A stretch of DNA of 64,000 nt from Herpetosiphon geysericola. GTDB taxonomy: Bacteria; Chloroflexota; Chloroflexia; Chloroflexales; Herpetosiphonaceae. The translations under genes were made by a program, and so were the position numbers. The stretch lies in assembly GCF_001306135.1 (NCBI RefSeq), contig NZ_LGKP01000021.1, forward strand, positions 124,001 through 188,000. The letters run 5' to 3'. Positions 41,533-50,441 of this stretch are shown piece after piece. Positions within the stretch are counted from its first letter, which is position 1; each line of letters opens with the position of its first letter. The notes below the pieces were generated by a model, which had not been told where the DNA came from, did no database searches, and saw nothing but the letters and a program-made list of their open reading frames with translations.

Positions 41533-43473
41533 ATGCGTGAACGCTATCGCTTTGTAGAACAACTTGGTAAAGGTGGTTTTGCCACTGTCTGGCTCGCCTA
41601 CGATAAACAAATCGGTGGGCTATGTGCGGTTAAACAAAGTATTGCCGCTGAAGCAGAAGTTACTGAGATGTTGGAAGCAGAGGCCGCGATTTTGGCTGGG
41701 CTGGCCCATCCATCGTTGCCACGCATTCGCGATCACTTTGTGCACGAAGGCCATGCCTGTGTCGTGATGGATTATATTGAAGGCGTTGATCTCAATGTTT
41801 TGTTGGCAACCGAGCACGATGGCATCGCCCCCAAGCGGGTTGTCGAATGGGCGCAACAACTGTGTACCGCCGTCCAATATATTCACACCCTGCCGCAACC
41901 AGTGCTTCACCGCGATATTAAGCCCTCGAACGTTAAGCTCACGCCTGATGGTCGTTTAGTGCTCATTGATTTTGGGATTGCCCGTGATCTCAAGGTTTCG
42001 AGCTTGGGCTTGCGGCGCGCGGTAACTGCTGGCTATTCGCCGCCAGAGCAATATCGCGGCCAAACTGATGCGCGCTCGGATATTTATGCGCTAGCGGCAA
42101 CAATTTATGCCTTGTTGACTGGTCGCGCTCCCTTGGCAGCCCCAGCCCGCTTAATTGGCGAGGCCTTGCCAGCGCCTTCGGCCCTGCGGCCCAGTTTGCC
42201 AAGCGTTTTAGATCAGCCGTTATTGCGCGGTTTGGCCTTGGAGCCAGCGGATCGTCAGCAATCTGCTGGCCAATTGGCCTTAGAATTGATGACTGCTTGG
42301 CGTTCGATTCAGCCAGCAAGCCCCAAATTGCCGATCATTCGCACCAAGCCCTTGATTCAGCCGCGCACTTGGCGACATTGGCTTGGGCTTGGCTTAGTTG
42401 GTAGCCTAAGTTTGGGTGGGTTCAGCGCCACAATTTGGAGCCTCGTGCGGCAGCAAAATGCTGCTGAAGCTTCGCCCAATGCGCAAATCTATTTTCCTGC
42501 GTTGTTGCATAATAGTGCCACGTCGGCCCCGTTGCTCACGCCAACGCCAGCCCCAACCAGCACACCTGCCCCAACTAGCACACCTGCCCCAACCTCGACG
42601 GTTCAGCCCTTGGTTGCTGGCCTAACTGGCTATTTCTTTGTTGGCATGCGGGCCAAAGATGGCGAATATCAAATCTATCGAATTCCGGCCATGGGTGGCG
42701 AGCCGCAGCAATTGACCACGCTTGGCGCAAATTATGGCGGGGTGGTTTCGCCTGATGGCCAACAAATCGCCTTTACCTCCGAGCGCGATGGCCGCGAGCA
42801 AGTGTATGTGATGAATGTTGATGGCAGCAATCAACGGCGCATTACCAATGATGTTGGGCGTTGCGAATACCCTAGCTGGTCGCCAGATGGCCAAAGTGTG
42901 GTCTATGCCCACCGCCGCTTGGACGATTTGAAGGAAAATAGCTCAACCATCTACATCCAACGGCTTGACCAAGCTGAAGGCCAGCAGGTGAGCAAAATGT
43001 GGGGCACAATGCCAACTTGGGGCGAGCAAGGCATCGTATTTACCAGCCGCGATATTGTCGAGAATATCGAACAATTGGGCTTGGCGATTATTCAGCCCGA
43101 CGGCAGCCAGCTAAAAATTATCAACCCAACCCGCGATCGCGATGAACATTATGCTGAATGGTCGCCTGATGGCAAACAAATCGCCTATGTTGCTGGCGAT
43201 AGTCAGCGCACAATTACCCGCCAAATTTGGGTGATGAACGCCGATGGCTCAAACCCGCACCCGCTGACCAAGAGCATTGGTGGCGTAACTCAGCCGCGTT
43301 GGTCTCCCGATGGCAAATGGATTGTCTTTTTGGCCAAATGGGGCATGCCCGACGATCTACAAAATAATCGCCCACGTTTCAATTTGTGGGTTGTTTCGAC
43401 AGAGGGCGGGCCTGCTCAGCCGTTTACCATTTCTGATGCGAATAAATTTGGGCTTGGTTGGGGGCCACGCTAA
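41533..43473 (+). CDS. Ser/Thr protein kinase with extracytoplasmic TolB/PD40 propeller
   Basis: A 646-residue receptor kinase similar in plan to the preceding one. The active site is complete: GKGGFATV loop, Lys34 in AVK, Glu48 or 50, HRDIKPSN with Asp128, Lys130 and Asn133, Asp146-Phe-Gly and AGYSPPEQY. A transmembrane helix lies at about 280-305, followed by IYFPALLHN, a TPAPTS tandem linker (about 337-355), and PD40 repeats (WSPDGQSVVY, WSPDGKQIAY, WSPDGKWIVF). No ribosome-binding site is evident before ATG 41533, where a C-rich repeat mosaic reaches almost to the start. Confidence 0.89.
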   Translation: MRERYRFVEQLGKGGFATVWLAYDKQIGGLCAVKQSIAAEAEVTEMLEAEAAILAGLAHPSLPRIRDHFVHEGHACVVMDYIEGVDLNVLLATEHDGIAPKRVVEWAQQLCTAVQYIHTLPQPVLHRDIKPSNVKLTPDGRLVLIDFGIARDLKVSSLGLRRAVTAGYSPPEQYRGQTDARSDIYALAATIYALLTGRAPLAAPARLIGEALPAPSALRPSLPSVLDQPLLRGLALEPADRQQSAGQLALELMTAWRSIQPASPKLPIIRTKPLIQPRTWRHWLGLGLVGSLSLGGFSATIWSLVRQQNAAEASPNAQIYFPALLHNSATSAPLLTPTPAPTSTPAPTSTPAPTSTVQPLVAGLTGYFFVGMRAKDGEYQIYRIPAMGGEPQQLTTLGANYGGVVSPDGQQIAFTSERDGREQVYVMNVDGSNQRRITNDVGRCEYPSWSPDGQSVVYAHRRLDDLKENSSTIYIQRLDQAEGQQVSKMWGTMPTWGEQGIVFTSRDIVENIEQLGLAIIQPDGSQLKIINPTRDRDEHYAEWSPDGKQIAYVAGDSQRTITRQIWVMNADGSNPHPLTKSIGGVTQPRWSPDGKWIVFLAKWGMPDDLQNNRPRFNLWVVSTEGGPAQPFTISDANKFGLGWGPR

Positions 43474-43496
43474 ATCCTAAGTCTTGGCAGCTTGTT

Positions 43497-43550
43497 TCAC
43501 CAGCCTTCCGTCCCGACGCAGTGGGTTTTCATCCCCCTGCACCCCCTAAA
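43497..43550 (-). repeat. Two-hairpin dispersed repeat, copy B (shortened)
   Basis: Reverse-oriented relative to the other three copies. It keeps GGGGGTGCAGGGGGATGAAA and hairpin 1 (3' arm CCCACTGCG) and the GGGACGGAAGG end, but lacks about 15 bases that hold the 5' arm and loop of hairpin 2. Confidence 0.7.
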
Positions 43551-43625
43551 TGACATTGAGTAGAATCTAACCATTGAATGATGAACTTGGCATTCCTCAG
43601 TTCATAGCGAAGAAATAATCCTACA

Positions 43626-45098
43626 CTATCCGTTCGTCAAGCTGCTGGCGGGATTCTGGGGCAAGGGTTCGCAGACCAAGGCCAGCGGAAAGGCCACATA
43701 AAAGGTTGTGCCTGCGTCCTCAATGCTCTCGAAATAAATTGAGCCATGGTTCATTTCGACCAAGGCTTTAGCGATTGATAAGCCTAAGCCTGTGCCGCCT
43801 GCTGCCCGCGATAATGGGTTGTCGTTGCGAAAGAAGCGCCCGAAAATTCGCGGTTGCTCACGCAGCGAAATGCCAATTCCTGTATCGCGCACCAACACCA
43901 GCACATCATCGATTCGCTGTTGAACTTCGATTTGAATCTGGCCATGCTCAGGGGTGTATTTGATCGCATTGCTAATCAGGTGGTGGCTAATTTGACGCAA
44001 ATGCAGCGGATCAAGGCTCAATAACGGTAATTGGTTGGGCAATACACACTCTAATTGCAATTTTTTGCGCTCAGCTCGTGGCCGAAATTCATTAAGTACT
44101 GCACTCAATACAGTGCGTAGATCAACTGGTTGCGGGGTATGTTCGTTGCGTTGAATTTCCAGCCGCGCCAAATCAACAACTTCGTTCATAAGTTCGGTCA
44201 GGCGTTGAATGTTGCGGCCAATGCCCTCGATATAGCTGATTTCTTCGGGGCTAAAATGCTCAGGGTTGCTCCACAACAGCATATCGGCAAAACCGCGAAT
44301 GCTGGTCAACGGCGAACGCAATTCATGGGCCGCCAAGGCCATAAAATCGCTACGCAGCCGTTCGCTCTCAACCCGCGCACTCATATCTTGCAAAATTGCC
44401 ACCGCGCCCATGCGCTGATCGTCGACCCAAATCGGGTTGGCGCTCAAGCGATAGGTGCGCCCAGCAAAACAGACCCGTTCGGCGGGCTTGATGTGTGGCC
44501 GCCCCAAAGCTTGATCCAAGGCTGGTTGCACGGCCTCGAGTGCTGCATAAAAGCGCACGCTCAAATTCGGCTGTTCGTGGTTGGTTTGCAAGCGCTCTGC
44601 TTCGGCCATGGCAATAATGTTGTAGGCGGCAGTGTTGAGCAATACAATCTGACCAAGCTGATCACAGACAATCACACCATCGTCGATTGCGGCCAAAATT
44701 GCCCGTTCGCGCTGGGTTTCACGCCGTTGGTTGCTGAGCAAAGTGGTGAAGTGCTCAGCCGCCAGATTGATCGATTGAGCCAATTCGCCCAGCTCGTCAG
44801 TGCCCAAATTGGGCGCGCGCACGCTCAAATCGGCAGTTGCCAAGACCTCAACCACGGCAGTTAATTGCTCAATTGCCCGCCGTTTGCGTTGCAATATGAC
44901 AATCAGGCCAATTTGCAGCAGCAGCCACAAACCACCAAGGCCGATTAACAGCCAATGCCACCAATCGAAGTTTGCCAGCCAAAACCCATAGCCAATCAGG
45001 CCAAGCCCGAAGCTGCCAACGACAATCGCCATCAGATACGCCAAGCGAATCAGCTGATTAAGCGCCAAACTACTGTGTGCCTGCAACTGCATAGCCAT
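43626..45098 (-). CDS. Membrane sensor histidine kinase with HAMP and PAS domains
   Basis: A 490-residue kinase. Two transmembrane helices (about 15-37 and 43-66) with almost no extracytoplasmic loop suggest membrane or cytoplasmic sensing. A HAMP domain (about 68-120, DELGELAQSINLAAEHF), a PAS domain (about 125-235), HisKA with the phospho-acceptor in ALAAHELRSPLTSI, and HATPase with HLISNAIKYTPEHG, VRDTGIGIS and GGTGLGLSIAKAL follow. No response regulator is adjacent. It resembles WalK/ResE-type kinases in plan. The minus-strand ATG is at 45098; a second in-frame ATG at 45092 is equally possible. Confidence 0.9.
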   Translation of the reverse strand: MAMQLQAHSSLALNQLIRLAYLMAIVVGSFGLGLIGYGFWLANFDWWHWLLIGLGGLWLLLQIGLIVILQRKRRAIEQLTAVVEVLATADLSVRAPNLGTDELGELAQSINLAAEHFTTLLSNQRRETQRERAILAAIDDGVIVCDQLGQIVLLNTAAYNIIAMAEAERLQTNHEQPNLSVRFYAALEAVQPALDQALGRPHIKPAERVCFAGRTYRLSANPIWVDDQRMGAVAILQDMSARVESERLRSDFMALAAHELRSPLTSIRGFADMLLWSNPEHFSPEEISYIEGIGRNIQRLTELMNEVVDLARLEIQRNEHTPQPVDLRTVLSAVLNEFRPRAERKKLQLECVLPNQLPLLSLDPLHLRQISHHLISNAIKYTPEHGQIQIEVQQRIDDVLVLVRDTGIGISLREQPRIFGRFFRNDNPLSRAAGGTGLGLSIAKALVEMNHGSIYFESIEDAGTTFYVAFPLALVCEPLPQNPASSLTNG

Positions 45099-45262
45099 TC
45101 TCGTTACTCAAATTGGCCTATGCTAGCAGCCCAAAGTTAAGCCTTGATTATGGTCATGTTTAAGCTATATTTTACATTTCTGAGCATATTGAGTATTGGC
45201 TAGATTCGAGTATTATTAAGCCAAATGCGACCATCTGCGGATGGTATGGAGAGCCACATCAA

Positions 45263-45835
45263 ATGAGCGAACAAACCGATGCCCCGAAACCAATTGTGAT
45301 TAAACAAAAACGTGGATGTTTGGCCACCCTTGTTGGCTCTGCCTTGACGATTATTGTCAGTGCTGGCTTGGGGGCGGCGTTGGCGCTCTTAGTGATGTGG
45401 TATGGGCCACGCAATGTTGGGGTGAGCTTTCCCGATAGCACTGGGCGCATTGGCGCGCTGGAGCAAGCCCAACAAACCGCAATCATCGTCCAGACCGATC
45501 AGGCTGCGACCTTACGGGGCTTGACCGATCTGCGTGGCTCGGTCGATGGCTTGCGCGAACGAGTGCAAACGCTTGAGAGCAGCCTCAATACCCGTGAAAC
45601 CAACCTCGATAGCCTCCAAAAACAAATCGATTCGAATCTCAATTCGTTGTTGAGCATTCAATCGCGGCTTAATGAGCTTGAATCGATTCCCGCCAATGCG
45701 GCCTTGACCAACCGCCTTGATAGCGTCGAACAAGATTTAGTCAGCATTGGCAGTACCTTGGAGCGTCTCCGGATCGCTTTAGGGGCAGCTGCACCAACCG
45801 CTAGCCCACAACCAACCGCCACGCCCACTCGTTAG
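45263..45835 (+). CDS. Single-pass coiled-coil membrane protein, unknown function
   Basis: A 190-residue protein with a short basic cytoplasmic N-terminus, one transmembrane helix (about 25-47) and a long coiled coil (about 65-168) rich in Leu/Ser/Asp heptads, for example LRERVQTLESSLNTRE. The tail is a short ASPQPTATPTR extension. No enzymatic motif is present. Its stop lies 14 bases before an Asp23-like gene with AAGGAG between them, so the two are cotranscribed and perhaps act at the envelope together. Confidence 0.7.
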   Translation: MSEQTDAPKPIVIKQKRGCLATLVGSALTIIVSAGLGAALALLVMWYGPRNVGVSFPDSTGRIGALEQAQQTAIIVQTDQAATLRGLTDLRGSVDGLRERVQTLESSLNTRETNLDSLQKQIDSNLNSLLSIQSRLNELESIPANAALTNRLDSVEQDLVSIGSTLERLRIALGAAAPTASPQPTATPTR

Positions 45836-45849
45836 CCAAGGAGCGAATT

Positions 45850-46227
45850 ATGCCCCAACAACAATCAATTGTGCGTTCAGTTCGCAGTAATCGCCATACC
45901 ACCACCATCGATATTGGGGTGATTGGCCAAATCGTGCAGTCGGTTAGCGGCACGATTGAAGGCATTTATGAAACCCAACTCGAAAGCGCTGAATTGCTCG
46001 CCGAGGGCCGCGCCGAAAACGATCAAAAAAATGATCAAGAGCCGCAAACCCGCTTTGATGAGCGCGCCAGCGTTGTGCTGCACCTCAAATTAATTCCGTT
46101 TATCCACGAGCAATTGCCACCAATCGTCAATGCACTGCGCAAACGGGTGATCGAAAGCATTCAACAATATACTGAATTGAATGTTCACGCCGTGCATATT
46201 CATATCGCTGGTTTATGGTATCGCTAG
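45850..46227 (+). CDS. Asp23/Gls24-like envelope stress protein
   Basis: A 125-residue protein with the general pattern of the Asp23 family: an early VIGQIVQSVSGTIEGIYE segment, a basic/acidic variable middle, then ASVVLHLKLIPFIHEQLPPIVNALRKRVIESIQQYT and a final VHAVHIHIAGL strand. Asp23 proteins of Firmicutes are membrane-associated and linked to cell-envelope homeostasis. A partner membrane anchor could be the upstream coiled-coil protein. The match is moderate because the central region is atypical. Confidence 0.65.
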   Translation: MPQQQSIVRSVRSNRHTTTIDIGVIGQIVQSVSGTIEGIYETQLESAELLAEGRAENDQKNDQEPQTRFDERASVVLHLKLIPFIHEQLPPIVNALRKRVIESIQQYTELNVHAVHIHIAGLWYR

Positions 46228-46400
46228 CCAGCAACTACTAGAAACCGAGGGGTTAGAATGCCGCGCTGTTTAAGCTGATCGCTGCCCCCCTCCATACGCT
46301 GTAGATACCTGGTATCCCTCATACTGCATCCTTCAACCTATGCCTACCCCTCAGATGCAATGATTATGGTAGGATGAACGCTCTTGTGTGAGGAATTAGT

Positions 46401-47219
46401 ATGCACTTTTTATTCAGATTGAGCCTCATTATGCTCCTTGCTTGGGGTTTAATCAGTTGTTCGCGATCGGATATGCAAGAGGTGCTCAAACCAAGTGGCA
46501 CCAGCACCCCGATTATTGCGCCCAATAGCGCCGAACCAACCACGGTCGATAATCAATGGCAACGCTTAGAACCAGGCCTTGAGTTTCGCGAAATTGGCTA
46601 CGATGTGACCAATGTTCAAGTCTTGCGCATCGATCCTGCCTATTTTCGCTTGCGAATTGGCTACGATGTGGCAAGTCCTGGTCGCGTGAGCGAATGGGCT
46701 GCGGCGCTCAAGCCAGTTGCGGTTATCAACGGCGGCTATTTCGACCCCCAAGGACGAGCTACGGCGCTGACGATTTTCGATGGCGTGGTTAATGGCACAT
46801 CCTACGATGGCTTTGGCGGCATGCTGGCAGTTGATAGTGCTGATGCATGGTCGTTACGTTCGTTGCGCGAACAACCCTACGATAGCAGCGAATTGCTGAA
46901 TCAAGCGCTACAATCTGCACCGATGCTCGTTGTTCATGGCGCAGCAATCGAGCAGCCTAACGACGATGGCGACAAAGCTCGGCGCAGCGTGATTGCGCTC
47001 GATCAGGCTGGGCGTTTGTTGATTATTGTCTGTAGCTGGCCAAGCTTTACCCTGACCGAGCTAAGCCAGTGGTTAGTGCAGCAAAATCTTGCAATCGACG
47101 CGGCCTTGAATCTTGATGGTGGCTCGTCAACAGGCTTGGTGGTCAGCAGCGAAAGCCGCTCGTTTAAGCTCGATTCGCTGGTGCGCGTGCCCCAAGTGCT
47201 CTTGATTGAGCGCAAGTAA
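46401..47219 (+). CDS. Phosphodiester glycosidase (NAGPA) family lipoprotein
   Basis: A 272-residue lipoprotein: the signal peptide ends LISC with the lipobox cysteine about residue 20. The catalytic-type domain (about 80-270) has VAVINGGYFDPQGRATALTI and ALNLDGGSSTGLVV, the two best-conserved blocks of the NAGPA (N-acetylglucosamine-1-phosphodiester alpha-N-acetylglucosaminidase) family. It probably cleaves phosphodiester-linked sugars at the cell surface. GAGGAAT precedes ATG 46401. The gene appears monocistronic. Confidence 0.85.
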   Translation: MHFLFRLSLIMLLAWGLISCSRSDMQEVLKPSGTSTPIIAPNSAEPTTVDNQWQRLEPGLEFREIGYDVTNVQVLRIDPAYFRLRIGYDVASPGRVSEWAAALKPVAVINGGYFDPQGRATALTIFDGVVNGTSYDGFGGMLAVDSADAWSLRSLREQPYDSSELLNQALQSAPMLVVHGAAIEQPNDDGDKARRSVIALDQAGRLLIIVCSWPSFTLTELSQWLVQQNLAIDAALNLDGGSSTGLVVSSESRSFKLDSLVRVPQVLLIERK

Positions 47220-47277
47220 GCAGTTCTCGCACTCCAAGCGCTGGCTCGCGTTCAATAGGTCTTAAGGGTAGGGTTTT

Positions 47278-47320
47278 GTTTCACTGATAAACCATGAAAT
47301 TCATGGTTTATCAGTGAAAC
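47278..47320. repeat. Perfect 21-bp inverted repeat with a one-base centre
   Basis: Bases 47278-47298 (GTTTCACTGATAAACCATGA plus A) are exactly complementary to 47300-47320 around a single A at 47299. The arms are AT-rich and have no T tail. It lies 60 bases after the NAGPA-like gene and 25 bases before copy C of the two-hairpin repeat. Confidence 0.85.
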
Positions 47321-47345
47321 GCCGACTGGTACACAATCCATTTTA

Positions 47346-47412
47346 GGGGGTGCAGGGGGATTAAAGCCCTCTGCATTTCCCGCCTTGAGGCGGGACGGAA
47401 GGGTGGTGATCA
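47346..47412 (+). repeat. Two-hairpin dispersed repeat, copy C
   Basis: Hairpin 1 TGCAGGGGG.../CCCTCTGCA and a perfect hairpin 2 CCCGCC TTGA GGCGGG, ending GGACGGAAGGGTGGTGAT. Confidence 0.8.
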
Positions 47413-47471
47413 GCAATCATGGCAACCAACCGACCCTTGCAACGAGTGGGCTTGGGGTAAAAGAATTGAAT

Positions 47472-48425
47472 CTAGCTCAATTCCAAAACCGTTTCAATCG
47501 CCTGCTTGGCAGCAGCATAGGGGTCAAGCTGGCGCTCGGCCATGTGATTGAGTAATTGTTCATACTGCTGTGGCTCAAGCCGTTGCAATAATTGGCGCAA
47601 GAGGCTTTCGCGCATAATCATTTTCCACTCGCGCTCAATCCGTTCGCGTTCGCGCAATTCAAGCAAATTATTGTTTTTCAGATGCTCAAAATGGCGTTCA
47701 ACCGCCGCCGCTGCTTCGGCGATATTCTTGCCAGTATTAGAAACGGTCTGCACAATCGGCGGCTCCCAGCCATCGCGATGCTCGCCGCTGCCAAGATGCA
47801 GCATCATCTGCAATTGGCGCACGGTGCGCTCAACGCCCTCGCGATCAGCTTTATTAACCACAAACACATCGGCAATTTCCAAGATGCCTGCTTTGATTGC
47901 TTGAATATCATCGCCCATGCCTGGCACTTCGACGACCACTACGCTATGCGCTTCGCGGGCAATCTCGACCTCTGCTTGCCCAGCGCCAACCGTTTCGACA
48001 ATTACAATATCAAAGCCCGCCGCATCGAGCACTTTCACCGCATCGCCAGTGGCCCGCGACAAACCGCCAAGGCTGCCACGACTAGCCATCGAACGAATAT
48101 AACAGCCGCTATCGCCGCCCAAGGATTGCATGCGAATTCGGTCGCCGAGGATTGCGCCACCACTAAATGGCGAGGTTGGGTCGACCGCCAGCACAGCGAC
48201 CGTGCGCCCAAGACTGCGCCAATGCAAGGCCAACTGCGTCACTAAGGTCGATTTGCCAGTGCCTGGCGCGCCAGTTACCCCAACGATATGAGCATGGCCA
48301 GTGTAAGGATACAGCGCAGCCAAGGCGGTTTGGGCTTGGGCATCGCCAGCTTCAACCAGGGTTATCAAGCGGGCCAGTGCCCGACGATTGCCAGCACGAG
48401 CCTTTGCAACAAGTTCCACGCCCAA
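47472..48425 (-). CDS. meaB: Methylmalonyl-CoA mutase-associated GTPase MeaB
   Basis: A 317-residue G3E-family GTPase (ArgK/MeaB) that gates cofactor loading and protects methylmalonyl-CoA mutase. The P-loop is GVTGAPGTGKSTLVTQ, the switch segments include AVDPTSPFSGGAILGDRIRM and ETVGAGQAEVEIA, and VVNKADREGV gives the guanine-specificity NKxD. The C-terminal dimerisation helix carries the basic EWKMIMRESLL. The start is TTG 48425 or GTG 48419 (MeaB-like VELVAKARAG either way). It begins one base after the stop of the B12-binding subunit gene, so both are one operon. Confidence 0.93.
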   Translation of the reverse strand: MGVELVAKARAGNRRALARLITLVEAGDAQAQTALAALYPYTGHAHIVGVTGAPGTGKSTLVTQLALHWRSLGRTVAVLAVDPTSPFSGGAILGDRIRMQSLGGDSGCYIRSMASRGSLGGLSRATGDAVKVLDAAGFDIVIVETVGAGQAEVEIAREAHSVVVVEVPGMGDDIQAIKAGILEIADVFVVNKADREGVERTVRQLQMMLHLGSGEHRDGWEPPIVQTVSNTGKNIAEAAAAVERHFEHLKNNNLLELRERERIEREWKMIMRESLLRQLLQRLEPQQYEQLLNHMAERQLDPYAAAKQAIETVLELS

Positions 48426-48426
48426 C

Positions 48427-48840
48427 CTACCCTTCTACCGAGCTACGCTGAACATGCTCACGAATAAAATCAATAATTGCATGGGTCGATGAGCCAGGCC
48501 CGAAGATCCCAGCAATGCCATGCTCGTTGCGCAAAATCGCTGCATCCTCATCGGAGATAATGCCACCAGCAACCACCAAAATATCCGCGCCATCGTTTTC
48601 GCGCAACATCGTGGTTATTTTGGGCAGCAAGGTCATGTGCGCCCCAGAGAGAATCGACAAGCCGATGCAATCAACGTCTTCTTGCAACGCGGCTTCGACA
48701 ATCATTTGCGGGGTTTGTTGCAACCCAGTGTAAATAACTTCCATGCCTGCATCACGCAAGGCCCGCGCGATTACTTTTGCGCCACGGTCGTGGCCATCAA
48801 GCCCAGGCTTGGCCACCAACACCCGAATTGGTCGTTCCAT
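48427..48840 (-). CDS. Cobalamin-binding subunit of methylmalonyl-CoA mutase
   Basis: A 137-residue stand-alone B12-binding domain. It has [20 protein letters not shown] with the lower-axial His in DGHDRG, then [10 protein letters not shown] and [12 protein letters not shown] and IFGPGSS, all typical of the mutase C-terminal domain. The catalytic TIM-barrel subunit is encoded separately at 53541-55106. The frame reaches 48882, but TGGAGGAAAG upstream of ATG 48840 sets the start. It precedes meaB. Confidence 0.92.
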   Translation of the reverse strand: MERPIRVLVAKPGLDGHDRGAKVIARALRDAGMEVIYTGLQQTPQMIVEAALQEDVDCIGLSILSGAHMTLLPKITTMLRENDGADILVVAGGIISDEDAAILRNEHGIAGIFGPGSSTHAIIDFIREHVQRSSVEG

Positions 48841-48932
48841 GAGGGTCTTTCCTCCACATTGAGAAATGACGATATACCCCATTGTAGCGCAGTTTAGCGC
48901 TACTGCGGATCGTCAGCTCAGCTTATCGCAAT

Positions 48933-50252
48933 TTAGATTAACGCTGCAACTTCTTTCAGCCGCACCCGCTTGACCCATTGGTAGCCACGTTTGCCTTGCA
49001 AACATTGCTGGCGCGTGGTGGCGATATTGCCCAAGCCCCAGCGCTGGCCATTGGCAAGGTCAAAATTCATGCTGGCCTCAATCACATCAAAATTGGCACT
49101 CAAAGCATAATTGGTTCCAGAGCGATCGGTGCCTTGAAACGGGCCAACATATAAGCTAACATGGCCTGCTTGGGCCGCACCATTGTTCCCAAACACCAAA
49201 ACATCGCCTGGTTGCCAATCGTTAGCATCGCTGATTTCTTGCAACGTAGCTGGGCCTGGCGCATAATATTGGGCCATATGTGGGTTGGCATTGCTTTGCC
49301 ACTTAATATTAAAGCCTGCTGCTGCAAAACAAATGCTTACCAAATCGGCGCAAACAATATCTTTGTAATATTGATGATTGGGATTGCTGGCGAATTGCGC
49401 TCCGTAGCACATTTGCTGCAAATTAGTGGGCAAGGCATCGTAGACGGTTTTTTCATCGCCAAGCATCAACAATGCTTGATCAATAATTGCCCGCACTTTG
49501 GGGTGTAAAGCATTATAACTAGGGTGCGCTGAACGCACGCCGCTGCCACCACCCCGCACATTAATTGGCTGATTGATAGTATTATTGACAATCACTGGCA
49601 CACGCACTGGTGTATAGCCAGCTACATTAACTTCGAGCAAGCCAACCGCCCCAGCGCCAATCTTGTCGAAACGATAATTGCCTTGGGCATCGGTTTTGAC
49701 TTCGCAGGCAGCACGAGCAACTGGCGAAACTTCGGGAATCAGATAGGTTTTGCTGGTTTGAAACAATCGACTATCAGCAACCAATTGCGGATTATGAATT
49801 AATGCATTATCGCGAAACGATTCCCAACTAATTGGCACGCGCTTATCGATATATTGCACCCAGCAATCCCAGCGCGTGCCAGCAAAGCCGCTGATTTTGC
49901 GCGTCCAACTGACCTCTTGGGCAGGCGAAACTTCGGGCATCAAATAGGTTTTTTCGCGCTGAAACACCCGCCCATCATCGTTCAAATGCGGGTTGTAGAT
50001 CAACGCGCCATCGCGAAAATCGCCCCATGCAATCGGCACTTTGCCGTTGATCTGCTGTTCCCAGCATTCCCAGCGCGTGCCACTAAACCCAGTCAACGAG
50101 CGCGTCCAATCGACTTGGCCAGCAGGCAAGAGGCTACGATTGGCAATATTGCTCAAATAGCCCGCCTGCGAGATAAAGCGCACGCTCACATTGGCCAGCG
50201 GCGCAAGATCAATTGCCCGAATCACCCGCCCAGTGATGCTATAACTGGTCAT
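48933..50252 (-). CDS. NlpC/P60-like putative cysteine hydrolase with two inserted 64-residue repeats
   Basis: A 439-residue protein without a recognisable signal peptide. Residues 1-35 start a carboxypeptidase-regulatory-like beta domain (SITGRVIRAIDLAPLANVSV) that is interrupted by two tandem repeats (47-110 and 114-177, each WTRxxxGFxGTRWxCW ... SPxFRDxALIxNP ... TYLxPEVSP) and resumes at about 181-232. The C-terminal half resembles NlpC/P60 or CHAP hydrolases: Cys301 in VCADLVSICFAAAGF and His364 in GDVLVFGN ... AGHVSLYVG. It might cleave peptidoglycan or amide bonds; the export route is unclear. Confidence 0.68.
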   Translation of the reverse strand: MTSYSITGRVIRAIDLAPLANVSVRFISQAGYLSNIANRSLLPAGQVDWTRSLTGFSGTRWECWEQQINGKVPIAWGDFRDGALIYNPHLNDDGRVFQREKTYLMPEVSPAQEVSWTRKISGFAGTRWDCWVQYIDKRVPISWESFRDNALIHNPQLVADSRLFQTSKTYLIPEVSPVARAACEVKTDAQGNYRFDKIGAGAVGLLEVNVAGYTPVRVPVIVNNTINQPINVRGGGSGVRSAHPSYNALHPKVRAIIDQALLMLGDEKTVYDALPTNLQQMCYGAQFASNPNHQYYKDIVCADLVSICFAAAGFNIKWQSNANPHMAQYYAPGPATLQEISDANDWQPGDVLVFGNNGAAQAGHVSLYVGPFQGTDRSGTNYALSANFDVIEASMNFDLANGQRWGLGNIATTRQQCLQGKRGYQWVKRVRLKEVAALI

Positions 50253-50324
50253 GGCTTTGGCTCCCTCCTAGATGCTTTCGTAGCTCAATGGTAGCGGCGG
50301 CAATGCTAGATTGCAATAGTTGAA

Positions 50325-50440
50325 GTTGGGGATCGGGGATCAGTTGTTGGGGATTGAGCTTTTTAACCACGAAGGACACGAAGAGCACGAAGGTTCATTA
50401 CTTAGTGGTCTTCGCGCTCTTCGTGGTTACGAAACGCTTG
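50325..50440. repeat. Intergenic repeat mosaic with inverted 'cacgaagag' blocks
   Basis: After 'ggggatcggggatcagttgttgg', a forward block AACCACGAAGGACACGAAGA (50365-50392) faces an inverted block CTTCGCGCTCTTCGTGGTT (about 50410-50428), making a potential imperfect hairpin just beyond the end of gatA. Confidence 0.6.
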
Positions 50441-50441
50441 G

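Noticed and set aside
50275-50320. tRNA-like 'gtagctcaatggtag' segment
   Set aside because: It resembles a D-arm, but there is no acceptor stem, anticodon arm or T-arm in the flanks.
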